From Phytomonas francai (lineage: Eukaryota; Euglenozoa; Kinetoplastea; Trypanosomatida; Trypanosomatidae), in contig MJCC01000001.1 of assembly GCA_001766655.1 (NCBI GenBank), positions 1,702,127-1,766,126 on the forward strand: a stretch of 64,000 nucleotides of DNA, given 5' to 3'. This document shows, piece by piece, positions 36,857 through 46,801 of the stretch. The position numbers and the translations under genes are program-made. The number at the start of each line of letters is the position of its first letter. Within the stretch, counting starts at the first letter, position 1. The notes below the pieces were generated by a model. It did not search any database, was not told the DNA's origin, and worked only from the letters and a program-made list of their open reading frames with translations.

Positions 36857-38737
36857 TCACGATATAGGCTTGTCGGGTCTATCTTCAAGTGGCGGAGGCG
36901 ACAGCATAGCAATCGAGGAGCCGTATCGTTTCTTTTCTTCTGCTCTAAGCTCTTGAATTAGAGGTAGGTTTCCTGGAGCAGGATCATCCTGCAAGGGGTT
37001 AATTTCGCCCTCCCTGGCATACTGCATTAAGCGTACCCCGAGCTGCCGGCCACTCCCTCGCTCGTAAAATGCCTCCCGTGAGCCTAAAAAGGTCCACGGC
37101 TGCGGGTGCATCGCGGTATCCACGATGTCGGGAAAATACGGAATCGTGAAGGGTTTCATGAGGTAGACGAGCGGCTGATCCGCCTCATAGCGTCCCTTCT
37201 TTGAGGAGCGTCGAAAGCCAACGTTGGGCCGACGAAAGCACATATCCGCGCGTGGCGCGACAAAGGCTGGCTGAGAAAGGTACGGATTTTCCGGATCCTC
37301 GACGCAGCGCATGAGGTTCGACTTGGGGTGTTTTGTCGGGATCACGTTCTTAGGCCACAAGAGTGGGTTTCGCCATGGGCTGGTCTGGTGAACATACCGC
37401 ATCAGCTCCTTGTTGTGAACCTTCTTGAGCAGGCTCTTGTACGCAGCCTGCATAACGGGATCATCTGGAAAGCTGTTCGCGGCCGCGGCCTGACATGCAT
37501 CTGGAGTTGTCTGCGCGAGGGCTAGGTGAACCTTTTCCTCGACAATGTCAGGATCAGGCGAGAATTCATCCGCCGGCAGAGACCCTGCTGTCTTTCCATC
37601 TGCACTGAATGGTGGTGCTATATCGGCAGCTTTCTCGTCTGTGTGTTCATCGACCAGTTCAGACGGATTGGTGGAAGGTTTCAAGACATCATCTGACGCT
37701 TTATCTGCGCGTTCAGAAGGCACGGATTGCATTTCAAGTGCCAGCTCTTTCTTCCATTCACGCAGCTCATCATCGAGCTGCGTTGGTGCTAGAGGAAAAT
37801 GACGGACAGTCGAGAGCTCCTTCTGAGAGAATAACCTTTCCGAAAGCCGTTTTGCCTCGGTAAGGGTTAGCCTCTCACTCGCTAAAGTGTGCAAAGAGTT
37901 CATCACCATGTCAAACCGTAGTGTATCGATTCCACCCATTCGGAAGGCGCTAGTAACTAACACAGGATGATGAATTTCATTAAAAAGTAGCTCTTCTCGG
38001 ATGTCTTGCACACGAAATGTATGAGTTGCATCATTACTTTCGTTGATTTGATCCGCCTTTGTAAGGACAATTGTAAAATTTGGGACCTCTCTCGACAAAA
38101 ATTTCAGCATGTCAATGTCTTGAATATAGACCCCATTTTTGTAGTGGGCATCCATGCAGTAGTACAGCATCTTCAAGCTTGGCTGGCAACGCGCGAAGTT
38201 GCGCAGCAAGACCGCATGTTGTAGTAAGGTAGACCACGGAACCGAGGTCCCACCATAACCAGGGAGATCCGCGATGTTGAAGACGCCCCCGACGTTGAAG
38301 TAATTGATCGCATCTCGGCGAAGCTGCCGGTTTGACCGACTCACGTGCGCCGTCGAGCGAAATAACGAACGCAAAAGGGAGGTTTTGCCCGCACGCTCGC
38401 GCCCAGCCAGCGCGACGAGCGGCATCGCGGGGTTACCATCCGGAACGAAGGTGATGTTCGTGGCCGTGGCCGTGTGCAAGTGCCCTTTGCTAAAAATTTG
38501 ATCGGCGAGCCGAGCCGTGAGGAGGTCTCGCGCATTGGATGTGGACTCCACCGCCGCCTTCATATGAGCCTCTTTGCCAAACAAGTCCCGCCCCCGATCC
38601 CGACGTCGCTTTCGCATCCGCTCTTCTTTCGCCTTTTGTAGCGCCATTTTCGGGTGTCGGCGGTTTTTGTTGGTGAGTTGATGCGTTACGGAGGCCTCCG
38701 TCAAGTCCTGCCAACGAATCAAGCAGCGCCTAAGCAT
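36857..38737 (-). CDS. EngB/YihA-type GTPase, probably mitochondrial
   Basis: This is a 626-residue protein. A TRAFAC GTPase core runs from about 105 to 290. G1 is GRERAGKT (112-119), G3 is DLPGYG (157-162), G4 is LTKAD (225-229) and a G5-like TSAF lies near 268. The DLPGYG form and domain size are typical of EngB (YihA/YsxC), a large-subunit ribosome assembly GTPase. The N-terminus (MLRRCLIRWQ) is basic and amphipathic like a mitochondrial presequence, followed by a Lys/Arg-rich helix. A C-terminal extension of over 300 residues, absent from bacterial EngB, contains a Pro/Trp/Arg-rich block (about 445-590). It probably assembles the mitochondrial ribosome; inferred. Confidence 0.82.
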   Translation of the reverse strand: MLRRCLIRWQDLTEASVTHQLTNKNRRHPKMALQKAKEERMRKRRRDRGRDLFGKEAHMKAAVESTSNARDLLTARLADQIFSKGHLHTATATNITFVPDGNPAMPLVALAGRERAGKTSLLRSLFRSTAHVSRSNRQLRRDAINYFNVGGVFNIADLPGYGGTSVPWSTLLQHAVLLRNFARCQPSLKMLYYCMDAHYKNGVYIQDIDMLKFLSREVPNFTIVLTKADQINESNDATHTFRVQDIREELLFNEIHHPVLVTSAFRMGGIDTLRFDMVMNSLHTLASERLTLTEAKRLSERLFSQKELSTVRHFPLAPTQLDDELREWKKELALEMQSVPSERADKASDDVLKPSTNPSELVDEHTDEKAADIAPPFSADGKTAGSLPADEFSPDPDIVEEKVHLALAQTTPDACQAAAANSFPDDPVMQAAYKSLLKKVHNKELMRYVHQTSPWRNPLLWPKNVIPTKHPKSNLMRCVEDPENPYLSQPAFVAPRADMCFRRPNVGFRRSSKKGRYEADQPLVYLMKPFTIPYFPDIVDTAMHPQPWTFLGSREAFYERGSGRQLGVRLMQYAREGEINPLQDDPAPGNLPLIQELRAEEKKRYGSSIAMLSPPPLEDRPDKPIS

Positions 38738-39267
38738 GGTTTAGATTTAGAAAAAACGGAATTCAAGCTAGGTTCCTTTTCTATATGGGCCTGTATTTCC
38801 CCAGCATCCCAACGTAAGGCTTCAAAAATAACACAATGATGCAACTCTATAGAATGATCCCAGTCTTAAACATAAAAACCTATTTTTGTTTTAATAGGAC
38901 TAGACCGAAAATGTGCGAAATATATGTTTTCCCCCGAAATGTGAACAGGATGAAAGTAAAGCAGATATGACATAAGCATGAACATTTCACTAAATCTATT
39001 GTTTGATGTATTGTTAAGGTGCTTGGACACCTGGCATTAGCTACCGTTATTAAACACACCCATTGTTCTTTTTTTTTTCTTAAAAGCTTCGTTATTTTGT
39101 CACCAAGTAGTGAAGGAAAGTATCGTCATACATAAGAGACGCATTGCTCTTTTTTAAATAGGGAACTTTGTACATAAGTCTTATCATTCAAAATTTTCAG
39201 TGATGCATATATATATATATATATACTTTCATCTAGCACTGTGTGCTGTTCCTTTCGTCCAACGAGA
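38738..39267. other. Spacer with (TA)n
   Basis: 530 bases, AT-rich, with a TA run at about 39206-39225. A short minus-strand frame at 39126-39431 overlaps the end of the next gene in another frame and is not supported. No gene seen. Confidence 0.5.
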
Positions 39268-42200
39268 TCATACAACGCCAAAACAGATGTAATCCTCACT
39301 ATCCCATCGACGTAAACCGTTGGAGTAGCGCGTGTGGGTGGAATCCGGGCATTTATCCGCGGAGTGCATCCAGGGATCAATAGAGTATATCCAATGCAAT
39401 ACGTTTGGAATGCTGTGGACAAAATTTTCAAAAGACGTCAGGGATACCCTGCCAAAGTGCATTGATGATCCTTTTGCGAACGAAAACTCCGAAAAAAGCG
39501 CGAAAAGGATCAGCCAACAATAGTGCTCCGTATCCCGTACGACCGACAAAATTAACTGCCTGCATGCGTCACATGAGGGCTGTCGCTCGGCAGCCTGAAT
39601 ACGCGCCGTAATGGTATCCAACGTGAAGGACAACGAACACTTCGTGTGGAGTGTCTGCAATATCGCGTTGACTAACTTCACGCTATCGTCTACCGGAATG
39701 GCAATATTCGAGAAGTGGCTAGAGAGCAGATCAAGAAAATCGTTCAAAAATGAAAGGTCTTGGCTGAAAAGCTTGGTTCCTCCGGCAGAATGGGAGGGGA
39801 AGCAGAGGTGTCGATTCGATTCCGCAGCGTTCGATGGGGGAAACGCGTCGTAGCCGAGCGCCGCGGAAAGTAGCAACGCGGAGGCCACGAAAATCGTCTG
39901 GTTCTCCCCCATATCTGCGCACAATACGATAATGCCCCCGGTCGTTAAACGCTCGTGCATGGTATTGATCAGCTTCTCAAACAACCTCAGCCACAGGTTT
40001 CCCGCAGGCAGAGTAGGAATCCAGGGGCGAAAGTAGGTCAAGGCAACCTCGCTCCCACAGCCAGATTCCTTAAGGCAAGATACCAAATCCTGCAGCGCCT
40101 CGTGTGGCGTACGCACCAACCCCTCCATCTTCAGCGCTTTTTGCCCGAGAATACTGCTAGAGGTCATGAGAGGGAGAGAGGACTGGCAGTCGAGTTTAGT
40201 CAAGTCCGACAGCTCCTGCCAGGCGGTGGGAGGAGAGCACTGCAGCGGATCCTGCAAGAGGGAGGGCGGCTTCGACTCCAAAGTGCATTCTTCGGGGGTA
40301 AAAGAAGCCATTAGCCTCCGGCGCGCAACCTCGTTCTCTCTATTCACAAAGGTATAGAATTTCTGCCGGAATGAAGGGCAAGACTTCACAACCTGCACCG
40401 AGGGCAGTTCCCGCGGTTGTTCAGAAACTCTACTTCTGCCCTCCCTTCCCCCACATGGTGCCCGCGGAGCCCCGCCGAACATGTAGGTAGAACGCGTCTC
40501 ACCCAAAATAGGGGCGTAGTGAGGAAGGGTGAGTCCTTTTTCACTTTTATTTTTCGATAAGAGCATCTTGAGATGCTCATCTTCGGATACCAAGCTACAT
40601 CGAAAGCAATTGCTCAGGTGAGGCAGTTCAATTGGAGCCACGACCGGCTTCTCGAGCTCCATCTGACTGGGCAGGGTGTCCGTGTATATCTTTTCTGTCT
40701 CTACTGAGTGTGTTTTCGCTCCGTTAAGGGGCTCCACAGGGTATTTTAGATTACGTTGAATTTTTCGACGCATCACATATTCATCGTAGGTGGCGCGACC
40801 CTCTACTTCTTGCCGACTTTGCCGAGGGACAAGTAGGAAAAGATCGCCGTCGACGTAGCAGGTCGGGTATGCGCAGAGATTGCACCAGAGGAGATCGAGC
40901 GGCTTTTGATCCGGCCGCTCGCCCGGCGCGGGTGGCTTTTCCGGATTCCCGTCTGCGCAGCTCTCAGGACGTTTTCGTGAGGTTCCTCGCTCGTTATGGC
41001 TTAGATAATGCAGAAATCGGTTGACGGTGGCCAAGGAAGCGGTAGGCGGAAGCCAATGGACTCTGGAGACAAGTCTCTGCAGGGGCTTTCGTTTGGGACT
41101 TAATGTGGTAGCCGAATCCTCATCCTCTGGCTTGAGATGCATGCGTTCATTCAATTTGGGGCCCTGGCCCCCGCACACAAGCATCCTCTCGTACTGAACG
41201 CCTTCCTTGGTGGCCAGGACAGGAGGCAAATACGACGTCCCCCGGCTTATCCAATTGACAGATGATGCAAAAAAGTTTTCGTGGTCGACAGACCCCGATG
41301 AACCCTCGCGGACCGATTGTCTGCTCGCAAGGGAAAGGAGGTGGGGGCGCGAAAACCACGCGAGGACCTCGTCGTGGTAGTACCGCACATAGTTCGAGAA
41401 GGTGGGGTCACTTAGCGTGGAAAGCCTCTGCCGGTGATAAAGCTCGGTGTACGCGACGTGCATGAGATCCAGAACGACGGACTTGAGTTTATCGTAGGCC
41501 TGCCGCTGGAGCATTGTCATGCCGGTGCACTGAATCATGAGCTCGATGGCCTCCGTGAGGACCGTGGAGCCGGTGAGTTTGTAGTACTCCAGCAGGCGAT
41601 GGAGGGGGTTGAAGTGGGGGCGGAGCTGCGTATGCCGCCGGGACGGCACGAGCACCGTCTCCGCCGCCCACTCCTCGACCTCACTCTCGACCTCGATGTT
41701 TAGCTCCTCCCGGCCCTCCCTCACGTCCTTCTCCTTCGCTTCCTCGGGCTCGGCCGCCTTGGGGCCGTGGAAGGTGATCGTCTGGCGAGAAGGGACGTAG
41801 ATCACCACGGCCTTGGGTTGGGGCGGGGCGCTCGGGGTGTAGGGGCCGAAAAGGTCCCTATGCAAGCTCTGCAATCGATTCGCAAAGAGTTCGATAAGCG
41901 GTGGGAGGTTTGGGGGGGGGGACTCGAGGATGTTGAGGAGCTCCGGGGAGTCTCGCCGGAGGTTCTCCTTCCGAGCACGCAGCGACGCGGATGGGGGGCG
42001 AGCGCGCACTCGGGAACCGCGAAAAAGGGCCTGTATACGCGTCGCGGCAGTGTCCTGGTGGGCCCTTACCACTGCCAAGTAAGCCGAGTCCTCGTTTCCT
42101 CGTCGCTGTTTTCGATCTTCTAATATTTTTTTCAGGAATTCTTTCACCTCTGGGCTCGCCTCCTCCCGTGCGAACCGGTAACTCGGATACCTTTTCGGTG

Positions 42201-43698
42201 TTCTGCTTCTTCCAAGGGTGGTGGTCTTCTGGGAGGTGTTGAGAAACTGAGATGTGGCTAAGGAATCAATAGTCTGCGCCATGTCCTTCTTCGCATATCG
42301 GCCCATCGGCTCGGTCGCAGAAAAATCTGAGTTCAAATTGAGCGTATCTGTAGCTTCAGGGCTTGACTTAAACAGATCCGTTTGCATAGAGGGGCTCCCG
42401 TTCAAACTAGAAGCATTCTTTTCTCTTTTAATGATGCTATTAAATCTTAGGGAGCCAAACTTTAAGGATTGGTTCACCGTGAAACGCTTTCCATGAATTT
42501 CGGTCCGAGTGCCGTGGAGTCGATCGCGTTGCTCCCGCCTGCGGTGAGTGTCATTCCAATAAGCTAGGCAGAACTCCAGATCATACCGCCTTACACGCAA
42601 GAGATTTTCCTGGCGAATCATTTTCATTTCATCCAACTGGAAACGTTCAAAATACGGGAAAAAGGCAGAAATAATGCGCGCAAAGGTTAACGATGACGTG
42701 GCGTCCTCTTGATAAGACACGAAGAGCACCGTTGGCAGACAATCCTTACACGCTTCAGTCACCTTTCGGAAGCCATTATCGATTAGGTTGAAGATTTCAA
42801 GACAATCCTGTTGTATCGAAGGGAGCTGAACAAGCTCCCATCGAGTGGTGTTTTGCATGAGTGGCGCTTCTTCAAGTGACTCGTTCACACTTTTGTTCGC
42901 GGCAGTGCTCAGCTCATCCCTATTTGTGAGGATCTGATCGAGAGTTTCCGATAAGGAGTGCACGTCGGTGGGGCTAATCGAGCTCTTTAGCAGCTCCAGC
43001 GCCTTTTCACTAAAAGACTGGCCCTCCTCAGGGAGAGGCGCGCTGGTGTTCCCGCGGCGGTACTGGTACTGCAGGCCCTCTCTGAGCGTGTGCGCGTAGG
43101 GGATCCCTTTGATGAAAACCACCTCCGAGGAGACTGCCGGGGGTTCGACAATAAGAAGCAGCGGCGGTGATATCGAAGCGAAGGTCCTAACACTGGCCTG
43201 CGTAGATGGCCTTGAGGGGATACTACCATCATTGGTAGAAAGAACCGCCGTTTTTCTTCGGCTCATGATCCCTTCAACCTCCAGGTACTGCATCGCTGTG
43301 ATGATGTCATAGGAAGTGGGCCTAGGAAGCTTTGCGACAGGAACGTCCGGGGAAATTCGTTCGGGTGGCTTTCCGAAATGGACCAAAGGCTTTAGCTCAG
43401 CATACACACCACCTGAATAATAAAAGCAAAGTTCGCTAATTTCCCCAACACATGAAATATGCTCGCCACTTGATTTTGCACCCTTTGCCTCGGGACTGGA
43501 ATTTTCCCTTAGAGTTTGCTGTAGCTTTTCAGCTATGAACACGACTGGCTTCGAAGGCTTCTCCTTTAAGCAGGTATGTAAGGAATCAATCACATTCTGA
43601 CTAAAGTGATCATCAAGATACTGGAGACACTCTGTATTAAATGCCTCACCTGCCTCCACAGCATGTTCGTTATAACGCTTCTGGTAGTCCAGATCCAT
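39268..43698 (-). CDS. Giant Dpy-30/RIIa-IQ-paladin-like protein
   Basis: This is a 1476-residue protein. Residues about 25-62 (YLDDHF, then LKEKPSKPVVFIAEKLQQT) match the Dpy-30/RIIa dimerisation motif seen in radial-spoke and AKAP-binding proteins. An IQ motif lies near 548-565 (AATRIQALFRGSRVR). Two segments resemble paladin (PALD1) tyrosine-phosphatase-like repeats. The clearest is C-terminal: LLWCNLCAYPTCYVDGD-FLL near 930, and the P-loop-like VLCADMGENQTIF near 1260, comparable to paladin's C-x-MGRGRTT. The Arg required in C-x5-R is absent, and the other repeat (LFVSYQEDATSSL) lacks the Cys as well. So it is probably a pseudophosphatase scaffold, likely flagellar. Dpy-30 and IQ calls are good; the paladin relation is weaker and needs a profile search. 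Confidence 0.6.
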   Translation of the reverse strand: MDLDYQKRYNEHAVEAGEAFNTECLQYLDDHFSQNVIDSLHTCLKEKPSKPVVFIAEKLQQTLRENSSPEAKGAKSSGEHISCVGEISELCFYYSGGVYAELKPLVHFGKPPERISPDVPVAKLPRPTSYDIITAMQYLEVEGIMSRRKTAVLSTNDGSIPSRPSTQASVRTFASISPPLLLIVEPPAVSSEVVFIKGIPYAHTLREGLQYQYRRGNTSAPLPEEGQSFSEKALELLKSSISPTDVHSLSETLDQILTNRDELSTAANKSVNESLEEAPLMQNTTRWELVQLPSIQQDCLEIFNLIDNGFRKVTEACKDCLPTVLFVSYQEDATSSLTFARIISAFFPYFERFQLDEMKMIRQENLLRVRRYDLEFCLAYWNDTHRRREQRDRLHGTRTEIHGKRFTVNQSLKFGSLRFNSIIKREKNASSLNGSPSMQTDLFKSSPEATDTLNLNSDFSATEPMGRYAKKDMAQTIDSLATSQFLNTSQKTTTLGRSRTPKRYPSYRFAREEASPEVKEFLKKILEDRKQRRGNEDSAYLAVVRAHQDTAATRIQALFRGSRVRARPPSASLRARKENLRRDSPELLNILESPPPNLPPLIELFANRLQSLHRDLFGPYTPSAPPQPKAVVIYVPSRQTITFHGPKAAEPEEAKEKDVREGREELNIEVESEVEEWAAETVLVPSRRHTQLRPHFNPLHRLLEYYKLTGSTVLTEAIELMIQCTGMTMLQRQAYDKLKSVVLDLMHVAYTELYHRQRLSTLSDPTFSNYVRYYHDEVLAWFSRPHLLSLASRQSVREGSSGSVDHENFFASSVNWISRGTSYLPPVLATKEGVQYERMLVCGGQGPKLNERMHLKPEDEDSATTLSPKRKPLQRLVSRVHWLPPTASLATVNRFLHYLSHNERGTSRKRPESCADGNPEKPPAPGERPDQKPLDLLWCNLCAYPTCYVDGDLFLLVPRQSRQEVEGRATYDEYVMRRKIQRNLKYPVEPLNGAKTHSVETEKIYTDTLPSQMELEKPVVAPIELPHLSNCFRCSLVSEDEHLKMLLSKNKSEKGLTLPHYAPILGETRSTYMFGGAPRAPCGGREGRSRVSEQPRELPSVQVVKSCPSFRQKFYTFVNRENEVARRRLMASFTPEECTLESKPPSLLQDPLQCSPPTAWQELSDLTKLDCQSSLPLMTSSSILGQKALKMEGLVRTPHEALQDLVSCLKESGCGSEVALTYFRPWIPTLPAGNLWLRLFEKLINTMHERLTTGGIIVLCADMGENQTIFVASALLLSAALGYDAFPPSNAAESNRHLCFPSHSAGGTKLFSQDLSFLNDFLDLLSSHFSNIAIPVDDSVKLVNAILQTLHTKCSLSFTLDTITARIQAAERQPSCDACRQLILSVVRDTEHYCWLILFALFSEFSFAKGSSMHFGRVSLTSFENFVHSIPNVLHWIYSIDPWMHSADKCPDSTHTRYSNGLRRWDSEDYICFGVV

Positions 43699-44155
43699 TT
43701 TTTCGACCAGAATGGTGCCTCTTTCTTATATGTACACTATTAAATGATTTTCCCTTTCTTTTATACTTTGACACAAAATAAATAAATAATAATACATAAA
43801 TAGTAATAATAATTAATAACCCAGATAGAGTATAAACTTTACATATGAGTCTTGTATTACATAAATACGAACTAAACCCCTACTTCGGAAAGAAAAAGTG
43901 ATTATATTAAACTCGCATTCCGATCATTTATATTCTCTAATAATACTAACGAGCATATGAACATTTTCAAAAGCATTCGAATACGTAAAATAATACGTAT
44001 GCAATGAATCCCGAACTCTGATTAAGATATACATTAAAAAAAATATAGATCAATGGCTCTGCACATTTTTGAGTTTCATAAGACTCCTTTAAAGGGAAAT
44101 ATGGGATCAAATTTTTTTTATTGGGATTATATAAGGATTCTCATCGTCAAAAAAT

Positions 44156-44195
<40 letters not shown>

Positions 44196-44488
44196 CGTGC
44201 AAAGAGATGTAATACGCACCCCAAAATTTTCCTTTTGAAGTTACACTACTAGTATAGACATATGGCTCTGATTGTTTAGACGTAAATCTATCTTTAATAG
44301 ATAGCAGTCGAACTTCAAAGAGCAAAGGAAATACATGCACACCTAGTAGCGGCGGGTGGTAAATAAGATTTGCTGAAATCATCTAGGCCACGTATTTCAA
44401 CGCCTGTTTTTAGAAATTAAGCAAAACATGCATTTTCGCATTAGTAGGTTGAAAAGTATTTCCAATAAAAATTAAGAGATTAGCTAAG
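43699..44488. other. AT-rich spacer with compound microsatellite
   Basis: 790 bases, AT-rich. Holds a (CA)n(TA)n tract. No gene seen; ORFs here are short and follow the repeat. Confidence 0.5.
44154..44195. repeat. (CA)n(TA)n microsatellite
   Basis: CA repeat passing directly into TA repeat, about 42 bases. Likely polymorphic. Confidence 0.9.
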
Positions 44489-46801
44489 TTACTTCGTTTT
44501 AAGCAGCTCTACGTCAGCTTGCTCGTATCTGTCATCGTGAACAACATGACTAGCACCCAAGTTGCCCGTTGGCGGAAAAATACATGTTGTCATCGTTTCA
44601 GTGTTCTCTGAAATATCACCTGATGACGTATTCTCTTCTTTTTTCGATACATCTAACACAGGGAGTCTTTCATCAAATCTGGCCTCATGATTTACTACCA
44701 TAGATCCTTCTTCGCTCATAGATTCAGCTACAAAGAATTCTCTTTTATGAAGAAACCCATCTTGGCAAGCAGGCACTTCTGACTTGGATGAGGAATCGTT
44801 AGAATTCTCATCATTAGCGTGGATAGATACGGCTGCAGAACGTTGTAGAGTAAATTCCATCGGGTTCGTAAAGGAACTCGAAAGAACAACGAACGAATTG
44901 TTAGCGAGTAAATTGTTAGCTTCATTCCCATGAAGCTCTGAGGCCCAAGGAGGAGGTTGGGCTAACTGTGAAGTTTGCTCCCTTTCGTGGTTTGAGGGGC
45001 CAGGTGCGTGATCCGCGTTTTCCTGTCGCGACGTTTCGATCAAGGTATTATCATTATTTGTTTTATCTCCCACATTTGGCTTAGGCAGTTTCAGCTTAAT
45101 GGTGAGGACTGCACTCACCAATAGTGGAATAAGAGATAGAATAAAAGTAAAATGGTGGTTAAAAGGGTAAGCGTGTGGCTCCGAGATCGTCCACGCAAAA
45201 AGCGGCGCAAAGGTGAAGGGCACAATACAACGAACAATGCAGGAAACGCTTTGCTGAATGCCGTACATGATGCTCACGTAGCCGTCTGGAGCAGATCGCG
45301 CGACTATCACCATGAGGGTAGCAAAGGTCCACGACTCTACAGCTTTTCGGGTTAGACCAATTGCCATGGTACACCAAAACTCGGCCGTGGGGGACAAGTT
45401 GGTCACGAAAGGAAATAACAAATTTATGCTGCCGTAAAAAAACTGACAGATAGACCAGAACACCATCGGATTATGAAACCGTGAAAAAACCCGAGAATAG
45501 TTTATATTGGCAATGACCGCGGGTACACTGTTTACTAGAATTAAGATCCCAACCTTAGCGGACGAAAGGTTTAGCCCACCATTCTTTGCCGGAGCAATCG
45601 CCCATAATGGGAATATCTCAGCAAACATCATATCGGATCCAGAAATAAGCATGGATATAATGCATACACCACGGGTTAACGGGTATGAAAATGCCTGCTT
45701 AAACCCAAACGATTTCCGTTTAGCAGGAAGATCGAGCTCTTCCGGTGAAAAGATGAGGAGTTCATCCTGTTGGCCTTCAAAGTCTTCGTGCCCACCATGT
45801 ATTGCCACGGATTTGGTAACGTCGGTATCCTTAGGGCGACTGTCCCCGATTAACGCTAAGGAAAATGTCCTATGAAAAAAATCGTTTGCGAGTTTATTCA
45901 AAGCCATGGCGGCAGTCGCACCTTCTTTTTTAAGATTTGTCTCGGCATCTCTGATGGAATCGGATTTTTCGGCGTCCGCGAGAGCGACATCGGTGGCGCG
46001 TTTGATTTTCATCAACGGATCCTTCTCAACGATCACCTTGGGCTGGAGGTAGCGGAGATAGGGTCGTAGGAGGGCTTCGATTTTCGAAGGAAGCATCGTG
46101 CTAAGCGGCTTCGCGTCCCTGTTCGTCTCCTCGAGAAAGAGTATACAGACGACGATCGCGGCGAAATTGTACAAGACGACGATCATGCTCGGCAAAAAGG
46201 CCGGGTGATTCGCCCAGAATCCGTCCTTCTTCCAATTCAGGAAGGAAAGCCAGCCCTGATGGGCGGGGTCGTAGAGAAGGCCCCCGACCGTCGGCCCGAT
46301 CAGCGTCCCGACGCCCCACGTCAGGCTGACGAGCGCGAAGCCGCTCGACTGATTCGTCTCGTCGGTGACGTCGGCGATGACGGTCTTCGCGACGAGCGAG
46401 CACCCCGCCATGATGCCGTGGACTAAACGCCAAAAAGCGCAGAGGTAAATATTCGAACAAAAGCCAAAGAAGAAGGCCGAAACCGCACAGCAGGAGACAC
46501 CGATCACGATCGAGAATTTCCGGCCAAACGTCTCGCTGGCATAGCCCCACTGTTTCCCGCTTATGACTTGCCCGAGCATAAAAAGACCCACGAGAGATCC
46601 GGCCGTATAGCCCGCCTTCTCGGGCGGCCATTTCATCATAAAGGAGACATAGAGGCCAACAAAGGGAATCAGCATCGTCGAACAAATGCTCTCCGTCAGG
46701 AGAACAATACAGAGTATGGTGAGTTGCCTTGCCGGAAGCGGGGTGGGCTTTGTTTTTTGAGCATGTTTTGATTTTTTCTCCTTTCCATCGGATTCCGACA
46801 T
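44489..46801 (-). CDS. Major facilitator superfamily transporter (ZIFL-like)
   Basis: This is a 770-residue transporter with about 12 membrane helices. The first six lie within about 25-235, the second six within about 365-585. MFS motif A appears after helix 2 (GYASETFGRKFS). The DETNQSSGFALVS block and a GPTVGGLLYDP segment at helix 5 resemble the plant ZIFL and fungal tetracycline-resistance-like (DHA1) branch. The central loop (about 235-360) is long and polar. A C-terminal cytosolic tail of about 190 residues (585-770) is acidic and Ser/Asn-rich with no known domain. Substrate cannot be told from the sequence; metal-chelate, organic ion or sugar are all possible. Confidence 0.88.
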   Translation of the reverse strand: MSESDGKEKKSKHAQKTKPTPLPARQLTILCIVLLTESICSTMLIPFVGLYVSFMMKWPPEKAGYTAGSLVGLFMLGQVISGKQWGYASETFGRKFSIVIGVSCCAVSAFFFGFCSNIYLCAFWRLVHGIMAGCSLVAKTVIADVTDETNQSSGFALVSLTWGVGTLIGPTVGGLLYDPAHQGWLSFLNWKKDGFWANHPAFLPSMIVVLYNFAAIVVCILFLEETNRDAKPLSTMLPSKIEALLRPYLRYLQPKVIVEKDPLMKIKRATDVALADAEKSDSIRDAETNLKKEGATAAMALNKLANDFFHRTFSLALIGDSRPKDTDVTKSVAIHGGHEDFEGQQDELLIFSPEELDLPAKRKSFGFKQAFSYPLTRGVCIISMLISGSDMMFAEIFPLWAIAPAKNGGLNLSSAKVGILILVNSVPAVIANINYSRVFSRFHNPMVFWSICQFFYGSINLLFPFVTNLSPTAEFWCTMAIGLTRKAVESWTFATLMVIVARSAPDGYVSIMYGIQQSVSCIVRCIVPFTFAPLFAWTISEPHAYPFNHHFTFILSLIPLLVSAVLTIKLKLPKPNVGDKTNNDNTLIETSRQENADHAPGPSNHEREQTSQLAQPPPWASELHGNEANNLLANNSFVVLSSSFTNPMEFTLQRSAAVSIHANDENSNDSSSKSEVPACQDGFLHKREFFVAESMSEEGSMVVNHEARFDERLPVLDVSKKEENTSSGDISENTETMTTCIFPPTGNLGASHVVHDDRYEQADVELLKTK

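Noticed and set aside
39126..39431. Minus-strand 101-codon frame overlapping the paladin-like gene end
   Set aside because: Codes an Ile/Tyr repeat from the TA microsatellite; another frame is supported there.
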